Below, piece after piece: positions 4,767 to 9,768 of a stretch of DNA of 9,768 nucleotides; position 1 is the first letter of the stretch; the number at the start of each line of letters is the position of its first letter. Source of the DNA: Pseudobdellovibrionaceae bacterium (GTDB taxonomy: Bacteria > Bdellovibrionota > Bdellovibrionia > Bdellovibrionales > Bdellovibrionaceae); the NCBI GenBank assembly GCA_947374445.1, contig CANCBY010000084.1:1-9768 (forward strand), given 5' to 3'. A program made the translations under genes and the position numbers. The notes under the pieces are model-generated. The model saw nothing but the letters and a program-made list of their open reading frames with translations, was not told the DNA's origin and searched no databases.

Positions 4767-5650
4767 TAAGTCCATGCCCCAATTCGAACAACTTCAGTCT
4801 GAAGCTGAACTTGCTTTTGTTCGAGCACTGTTTTTTGCACGCGCACGATCAAATCCCAAAGCTCAAGCGCTGTGGCATTCCCCGTGTTCACAATAAAATT
4901 GGCGTGCTTGGTTGATACCTGAGCGCCACCGATTGTAAAACCTTTAAGTCCACAAGAATCCACCAGCTGAGCAGCCTTGTGGCCTTTTGGATTTCTAAAC
5001 ACAGATCCGCACGAAGGCATATCTAGCGGCTGCTTGCTCAAGCGATTGCGATTCGCGTCTTTGACTTTATTTAGGATCGCTCCCTCAAGGATACCGTTCT
5101 TCCAAGAAAGACCCACGCGAGTGATAATACCTGGCTGCCAGCCTTCGCTGTGGCGGTAGCTCCAGTCGATATCTGCATTTGCGTATTTTTTAAGACTCAA
5201 ATCAGGCTTAAGAACTTCGACCCAAGAGACAATTTCGCAAAATTCACGGGGTACAAAGCTCTCAGCCACACCTGCATTCATCACCACGCCACCGCCGACT
5301 TGGCCAGGGATGCCTGCTAAAAATAAAGCGGGCGGGAGTTTGTTTTTTAAAAATACTTTTAATACTTCAGATTTGCTCGTCCCCGAAAGAGCGACGAACT
5401 CATTTGCTGAAACTTCCTCGAGGCCCGAAAAGCTCTTAAGACAAATCGTCAGCCCACGTACGCCTTGATCAGCGACAAGCACATTGCTACCACCACCAAG
5501 AATGGTGATCGCAAGATTTTTTTGCTGAGCCCAGGCGACGCATTCCTTTAGCTCTTCGACCGAAGTCGGCTGACAAAAATATTCTGCCTCACCACCGACA
5601 AGCCAGGAATTCAAGTTTTTAAGCGATTGATTTTTTTGTATCAGTTCCAT
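4766..5650 (-). CDS. murB: UDP-N-acetylenolpyruvoylglucosamine reductase MurB
   Basis: MurB reduces UDP-GlcNAc-enolpyruvate to UDP-MurNAc with FAD and NADPH in the cytoplasm, the second committed step of peptidoglycan precursor synthesis. The 294 residues contain the FAD-binding stretch GGGSNVLV (52-59) and GIPGQVGGGVVMNAG (113-127), the active-site SYRHS (164-168), the catalytic serine in CGSVFRNP (Ser216), and the late catalytic glutamate in QTEVVRIG (Glu286). GGAQVSTKHANFIVN (241-255) is the usual C-domain motif. The compact length fits the shorter (type II) MurB class, which lacks the extra loop of the E. coli enzyme. The ATG overlaps the murC stop by one base (TAATG), and its own stop makes the same overlap with the YecM gene, so all three are probably translationally coupled. 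Confidence 0.97.
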   Translation of the reverse strand: MELIQKNQSLKNLNSWLVGGEAEYFCQPTSVEELKECVAWAQQKNLAITILGGGSNVLVADQGVRGLTICLKSFSGLEEVSANEFVALSGTSKSEVLKVFLKNKLPPALFLAGIPGQVGGGVVMNAGVAESFVPREFCEIVSWVEVLKPDLSLKKYANADIDWSYRHSEGWQPGIITRVGLSWKNGILEGAILNKVKDANRNRLSKQPLDMPSCGSVFRNPKGHKAAQLVDSCGLKGFTIGGAQVSTKHANFIVNTGNATALELWDLIVRVQKTVLEQKQVQLQTEVVRIGAWT

Positions 5651-7011
5651 TATTTTTTAAGAAGTTCTAAAACTTCCATTCCAATCTTCCAACCATCTCC
5701 TGCACCTAACGTGATAAAAACATCACCAGGCTGCAAGCGACTACGAATAGTAGTTGCTAACGCTGAATTCTTTTCAAGATAAGTAGTGCTTAAGTTTTTC
5801 ACTTCGCTTGCAAGCTTTTGCGATGTGATGCCTGCTATAGGCGCTTCGCCCGCAGGATAAACATCGGTTAAAATCAATTGATCTGCTTGATTAAAACAAG
5901 TTGTAAACTCGTGCCAGCAACTCTGCGTGCGCGAGTACCTGTGCGGCTGAAACATCACAACCAGTCTTTCGCTGTTAAATTTTTCACGAAAGGCTTGAAG
6001 CGTGGCTTGTACTTCGGTGGGGTGATGACCGTAATCATCATAAACTTTGATGCCTGAAACTTCGCCCTTGAAATGAAACCGACGGTCCACTCCTTCAAAT
6101 TTAAGAAGACCTTGCTTGCAAGTTTCAAAATCAAAACCTGCTTTGAGGCCTGCGATAATCGCTGCCGTCGCATTCAAAGCATTGTGCTTGCCAGGAACCT
6201 TGACCTGAAATGAACCTATGGACTTAGTTCCCTCAAAGAGCTCGTAAGATCCGTTCTCGCCCTTAACAACGTAGTCGTTGCAAGAATCAAAACCGTAAAA
6301 AAGAATGCGCTTCGGAAAATCTTGAAAAGTCTTGCGCACAATCTGGTCATCACCGCAAGCAATGCAAACTCCATAGAACGGAATTTTACTGGCAAATCCC
6401 CAGAAAGCTTTTTGCACATTTTCAAATGTTTTGAAGTAATCAAGATGATCTGAATCAATATTAGTAATGATTGCCATCTCTGGCGAGAGTTTAGAAAAAC
6501 TGCCATCGCTCTCATCGGCCTCGGCAATCATCCACTCGCCTTTGCCTAGCAATGCTGTGGACTGAATCAAATCCAAACGACCACCGATCACGATGGTGGG
6601 TTCGACCTTAGCTTGTAAGAATATTGATGCCGCAAGTGAAGTTGTTGTCGTCTTGCCGTGAGTTCCGGCCACAGCAATCCCGCGGTGAATGCGCATGATC
6701 TCGGCCAGAGCTTCGGCCCGCGGAATGAGCGGAATTTGCTGAGCTCGTGCAGCTTGGATTTCGGGATTGGTGTCTTTGACCGCAGAAGAAAAAACCACAA
6801 CATCGGCATTGCCAACAAATTGAGCGGCATGACCTTTTTGCACCGCCACGCCAATCTGTTTTAAGTGCGCTGTGTTGGCATTTTCGGCCTGATCGCTGCC
6901 GGTGACCTGTGCTCCCATATTGTGGAGCAATTCAGCCAAACCGCACATACCGATTCCGCCAATACCTACGAAGTGAAATTTTTGATCTTGAAGTTTGTGT
7001 TGTAATTTCAT
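5650..7011 (-). CDS. murC: UDP-N-acetylmuramate--L-alanine ligase MurC
   Basis: MurC is the cytoplasmic ATP-dependent ligase that adds L-Ala to UDP-MurNAc, starting the peptide stem. At 453 aa it has the three Mur-ligase domains. The N-terminal UDP-binding loop VGIGGIGM is at 15-22. The central ATPase has the P-loop GTHGKTTTT (116-124), the metal/ATP site EADESDGSF (164-172), NIDSDHLD (184-191) and KHNALNA (275-281). The C-terminal domain carries DDYGHHPTEV (325-334) and QPHRYSR (355-361), both typical of MurC. The ATG overlaps the murG stop as ATGA, and the murC stop overlaps the murB start as TAATG. Confidence 0.98.
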   Translation of the reverse strand: MKLQHKLQDQKFHFVGIGGIGMCGLAELLHNMGAQVTGSDQAENANTAHLKQIGVAVQKGHAAQFVGNADVVVFSSAVKDTNPEIQAARAQQIPLIPRAEALAEIMRIHRGIAVAGTHGKTTTTSLAASIFLQAKVEPTIVIGGRLDLIQSTALLGKGEWMIAEADESDGSFSKLSPEMAIITNIDSDHLDYFKTFENVQKAFWGFASKIPFYGVCIACGDDQIVRKTFQDFPKRILFYGFDSCNDYVVKGENGSYELFEGTKSIGSFQVKVPGKHNALNATAAIIAGLKAGFDFETCKQGLLKFEGVDRRFHFKGEVSGIKVYDDYGHHPTEVQATLQAFREKFNSERLVVMFQPHRYSRTQSCWHEFTTCFNQADQLILTDVYPAGEAPIAGITSQKLASEVKNLSTTYLEKNSALATTIRSRLQPGDVFITLGAGDGWKIGMEVLELLKK

Positions 7012-8120
7012 TGATGCAATTCTTTCGCGCGATCTGCTGCGTGCGCTGACAAATCACGAGCCATATTTTGAGCTGCGTGGGGAATAAATAATTTACGAAT
7101 ATTTGACGACATCTGCCCACGAAGTTCAGGGCTTTGTCTAAGCTTTTGAATAGCCTGCACGAGACTCTCCGGAGTCATGTCTTTTTGTAAAAGCATAGTG
7201 CCTGCCTGATTGTGAACCAAAGTCTCGGCGTTTTTTTGTTGATGATTGTCTGCAGCCGTTGGAAGCGGAATCACAATGCAGACTTTTCCACCGGCAGCCA
7301 GTTCAGCCACTGTGCTAGCACCACCACGGCAGATCACTAAATCACACTGAGAGTATTGCACATTCATGTCGTACAAAAAGTCATGAACCTCGACATACTT
7401 TTCATGGTCCGCGTATTTTTTACGAAGAGAATCAATGTCGTGAACACCACTTTGGTGAATGAACTTTACTCCCTCAAGCCAAGCGCCACCCTGAACGATA
7501 GCATCTGAAACACAAGTATTGATCGCTCTTGAGCCCTGGCTCCCGCCAACGATTAGAATTCTAAAAGTTGCAGAGGCCTTTAACGGCAGAGGGTTCTCGA
7601 TCTCGGCTCGCACCGGAAGACCCATCACTTTGATCGCAGAGCCCTTGAGCAAAGATCTCGCTTCAGAAAAAACCAAGTACGACTCGTCAACAAAACGCGA
7701 GAGCCAACGATTGGTCATGCCGGGATGAGAGTTGGCCTCCCAGATCGCCGTGCGATAGCCCATGAGGCTTGCGGTTAAAACCAGTGGGCCCGAAGCATAG
7801 CCACCCACACCAAGAACCGCTTGAGGCTCTAGCTGCTTTAAAATTTTATAACTTTGCACAAAGGCCAACGGCAGCCGCAAGACAGTTTTAATTTTGCCTA
7901 TAAATCCGCCACCATGATTAAGTTTTCCAACTTCGATTAGTTTTAAATCAAAGCCCTCACGCGGAACAATCTTTGTCTCAAGGCCTTGAGCCGTTCCGAC
8001 AAAAATAACTTCGCATTCAGAATCAAGATTTTTCAATGAGCGCGCCACAGCCACACCTGGGTAAATATGCCCGCCAGTACCGCCGCCCGCTATAATGTAA
8101 TATTTTTTTTTGTTGCTCAC
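7008..8120 (-). CDS. murG: UDP-GlcNAc:lipid I N-acetylglucosaminyltransferase MurG
   Basis: MurG is a GT-B fold enzyme bound to the inner face of the cytoplasmic membrane. It transfers GlcNAc from UDP-GlcNAc to lipid I to give lipid II. The 370-aa protein has GGGTGGHIYPGVA (12-24, with the conserved His18), GVGGYASGP (104-112), GGSQGSRAIN (192-201), and the donor-site segment CRGGASTVAELAAGG (264-278) with HQQKNAE (293-299). The motif usually read as HEQN is WEAN here (127-130). The start is GTG at 8118-8120, overlapping the ftsW stop as GTGA. No good ribosome site is visible, so coupling to ftsW is likely. A run of nine A's lies in codons 4-6 (8103-8111). Confidence 0.97.
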   Translation of the reverse strand: MSNKKKYYIIAGGGTGGHIYPGVAVARSLKNLDSECEVIFVGTAQGLETKIVPREGFDLKLIEVGKLNHGGGFIGKIKTVLRLPLAFVQSYKILKQLEPQAVLGVGGYASGPLVLTASLMGYRTAIWEANSHPGMTNRWLSRFVDESYLVFSEARSLLKGSAIKVMGLPVRAEIENPLPLKASATFRILIVGGSQGSRAINTCVSDAIVQGGAWLEGVKFIHQSGVHDIDSLRKKYADHEKYVEVHDFLYDMNVQYSQCDLVICRGGASTVAELAAGGKVCIVIPLPTAADNHQQKNAETLVHNQAGTMLLQKDMTPESLVQAIQKLRQSPELRGQMSSNIRKLFIPHAAQNMARDLSAHAADRAKELHQ

Positions 8121-9295
8121 TTCACAGAAGATAGCTTTGTCTGCCTCTGAAGGAAAGGACTTTGCCGACGAAGTCCACCGGAGAATTCATTTTCTTCAGC
8201 ATCCTGCTTTTCGATATTCAAAAGAAGGCCAAACATAAAACACAAAACAACCAACGAGCTTCCGCCGTAACTTAAAAAAGGCAGAGTTAGACCCTTGGTT
8301 GGCAAAAGCCCCATTACAACGCCGGCATTGATAAAAACCGAAAGAGCAAAGGTCATTGAAATCCCCAAAGCCAAAGCTTTGTGAAATTGATTTTCAAGCC
8401 GGATCGCAATCTGCAGACCGCGCAAAACAATAAATCCATACAAAGACATCACAACCAAAAAGCCTACGAAGCCGATCTCTTCTCCCAGCACGGCCATAGT
8501 AAAATCGGTGTGCGCCTCAGGTAGAAAAAATAATTTGCCCTGGCCTTGGCCAAGCCCAGCACCAGTGAGGCCGCCAGAATGAAAGCTCAACATTGACTGA
8601 ATGACTTGAAAACCTTTTTGCTCTGGATCTGCCCATGGGTCCAAGAAGGCCAGCACTCGAGCTCGACGGTAATCCACCTTCATCACAAGAAAATAAAATG
8701 CAGGCATAATTACAGCGAGAGCTGAAATAATAAATCGCCATTTTAGGCCGAACGCAAAAAGAAGACCAACTCCCACACAGATGATTATAGCAAAGCTGCC
8801 AAAGTCAGGCTGCTTCAAAAGCAAAACGAGCGGAGCTGCAAACATCAGCACCAACCAAGGCCATTTGACCCGCGCTAGCACCGAAGACTCACGAGCCAAA
8901 AGTGTCGCGAAAAACAAACTGAATGAAAGTTTCAAAACTTCTGAGGGCTCAAAACGCAAACCCAGAGGCAATTGCAACCAACGTATGGCGCCACCGACAC
9001 GAACACCTAAGCCAGGAATAAATGTGGCCAAAATTCCGAATGAAGCCAGAACCCAAACCATCCATCCCCATTTTTCAACCCAACGCAATGGCACCTGCGC
9101 CGCCATCAATAAGATGATGAAACCCAAAATAGCGAACGCAAATTGTCTCTTGAAAAAATAAAGGCCATCGCCGTAGGACTCAGTCGCAAACACGTAGCTG
9201 GAAGAATAAACCTGAACAAGCCCAATCCCCAGCAATGAAAGAATCACCAGAAGCAAAGGACTTGATAAATGAGAGAACATCCGTGAACGAAGCAT
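8117..9295 (-). CDS. ftsW: Lipid II polymerase FtsW (SEDS glycosyltransferase)
   Basis: FtsW is the polytopic SEDS-family enzyme that polymerises lipid II at the septum together with its class B PBP partner (FtsI). The 392 aa carry about ten hydrophobic segments and the family motifs GGAIRWL (101-107), EPSEVLKL (116-123), KQPDFGS (161-167), AGLGQGQGKLFFLPEAHTDF (246-265, with the proposed catalytic Asp264), GEEIGFVG (271-278) and FLSYGGSS (340-347). The C-terminal tail (about 363-392) is hydrophilic and cytoplasmic. EPSE and HTDF fit FtsW/RodA; placement directly before murG in a dcw cluster favours FtsW. The ATG at 9293-9295 lies 8 nt after the lipoprotein gene, with no strong ribosome site. 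Met6 is an alternative start. The stop overlaps murG. Confidence 0.96.
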   Translation of the reverse strand: MLRSRMFSHLSSPLLLVILSLLGIGLVQVYSSSYVFATESYGDGLYFFKRQFAFAILGFIILLMAAQVPLRWVEKWGWMVWVLASFGILATFIPGLGVRVGGAIRWLQLPLGLRFEPSEVLKLSFSLFFATLLARESSVLARVKWPWLVLMFAAPLVLLLKQPDFGSFAIIICVGVGLLFAFGLKWRFIISALAVIMPAFYFLVMKVDYRRARVLAFLDPWADPEQKGFQVIQSMLSFHSGGLTGAGLGQGQGKLFFLPEAHTDFTMAVLGEEIGFVGFLVVMSLYGFIVLRGLQIAIRLENQFHKALALGISMTFALSVFINAGVVMGLLPTKGLTLPFLSYGGSSLVVLCFMFGLLLNIEKQDAEENEFSGGLRRQSPFLQRQTKLSSVK

Positions 9296-9303
9296 CTTTT
9301 GAA

Positions 9304-9762
9304 TTACTCGCCGAGCTCGTCGTCTCCACCAGTAGCTTTGCCAGCCGCTTTATCAACTGGCTTTTCTAGTGATTTTTCGACTGCCTTTTCGGTCACCTTT
9401 GGAGCTACAGCCGAAGTCGGAGCTAATTCTTTTTTTGCCGCAGAAGTTGGTGGCAATGGCTCTGATTTGGCCGTCTTCAAATCTCTTTCAGGAAGAGCAC
9501 AACAGTAAATGATGCCCATGTTTTCGTTGCTGGTTTTATAGTTGGTTAGCGAAAATGACTTCTCGCTATCACAACGCTTAGACATCTCAAGATTGAGCAT
9601 CACTTCAACATCGGGATAAAGCTCACCATTAACAAAGTCACAGTAAAGTTTTGAACTTTGTGAAGCTTTATCACGTTGCTCTTTGCGGGCTTTCATTTGC
9701 GAGGAGGCGCAGCCACCTAAAAAAGCAGCCGCTAAACATAGAACCAAAAATCGATTGAGCAT
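9304..9762 (-). CDS. Lipoprotein of unknown function, upstream of ftsW
   Basis: A 152-aa protein with a lipoprotein signal peptide (MLNRFLVLCLAAAFLGGC): hydrophobic 5-16, lipobox LGGC and lipidated Cys18, followed by Ala-Ser, which would suit outer-membrane sorting. The mature part has a compact middle (about 38-92) with cysteines at 41, 64, 87 and 88, possibly disulfide-bonded. A Lys/Ala/Pro/Glu-rich low-complexity tail follows (about 94-145), ending in acidic GDDELGE. I do not recognise a family. The tail looks like a flexible linker that could lie against peptidoglycan, but this is inference. The ATG (9760-9762) has GAGAAA immediately upstream. It is the first gene visible in this direction and ends 8 nt before ftsW, so it very probably belongs to the same operon. 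Confidence 0.85.
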   Translation of the reverse strand: MLNRFLVLCLAAAFLGGCASSQMKARKEQRDKASQSSKLYCDFVNGELYPDVEVMLNLEMSKRCDSEKSFSLTNYKTSNENMGIIYCCALPERDLKTAKSEPLPPTSAAKKELAPTSAVAPKVTEKAVEKSLEKPVDKAAGKATGGDDELGE

Positions 9763-9768
9763 TTTCTC

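Noticed and set aside
8781..9161. 126-codon plus-strand frame antisense to ftsW
   Set aside because: It is a shadow of a membrane-protein gene with strong codon bias. The translation is Lys/Asn/Thr-rich without any recognisable motif.

Overview
The window carries the distal half of a division and cell wall (dcw) cluster on the minus strand. Read in the direction of transcription (right to left) it contains a small lipoprotein gene, ftsW, murG, murC, murB, a YecM-family gene, a small Cys-rich lipoprotein gene, ftsQ, ftsA and ftsZ, with ftsZ running off the left edge. The gene order, a didermic-type FtsQ/FtsA/FtsZ set, lipobox lipoproteins, and an FtsZ with a very long glutamine-rich linker suggest a Gram-negative bacterium of the Bdellovibrio type (Bdellovibrionota / former Deltaproteobacteria). 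This taxonomic guess is inference from family resemblance and was not tested by a search.

Right part (4254-9762): a tightly packed block. FtsW (lipid II polymerase), MurG (makes lipid II), MurC (UDP-MurNAc:L-Ala ligase) and MurB (UDP-MurNAc synthesis) follow one another with 4-nt (GTGA, ATGA) or 1-nt (TAATG) stop/start overlaps. A YecM-like protein sits where many dcw clusters have ddl. A lipoprotein of unknown function ends 8 nt before ftsW.

Middle (3815-4253): the only non-dcw stretch and the most unusual part. It holds a plus-strand unit, antisense to the expected direction of the operon. There is a leader with two 10-bp hairpins, an 11-bp hairpin that buries a perfect Shine-Dalgarno sequence, and a 36-residue, strongly basic single-pass membrane peptide. 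After the stop codon comes a structured 3' region containing a second perfect anti-Shine-Dalgarno hexamer and ending in a U-tract. This looks like a translationally repressed small membrane protein, reminiscent in general design of type I toxin mRNAs. Function is unknown.

Left part (1-3814): a 63-aa Cys-rich lipoprotein, then ftsQ, ftsA and ftsZ, which build the divisome (FtsQ in the FtsQLB complex; FtsA as the membrane anchor of FtsZ). Two small regulatory-looking details lie between these genes. One is an 18-codon open frame whose TGA overlaps the ftsA ATG. The other is a 7-bp hairpin filling the ftsA-ftsZ gap just before a perfect ftsZ Shine-Dalgarno sequence. No tRNA, rRNA, CRISPR, IS element or transfer signature was seen.
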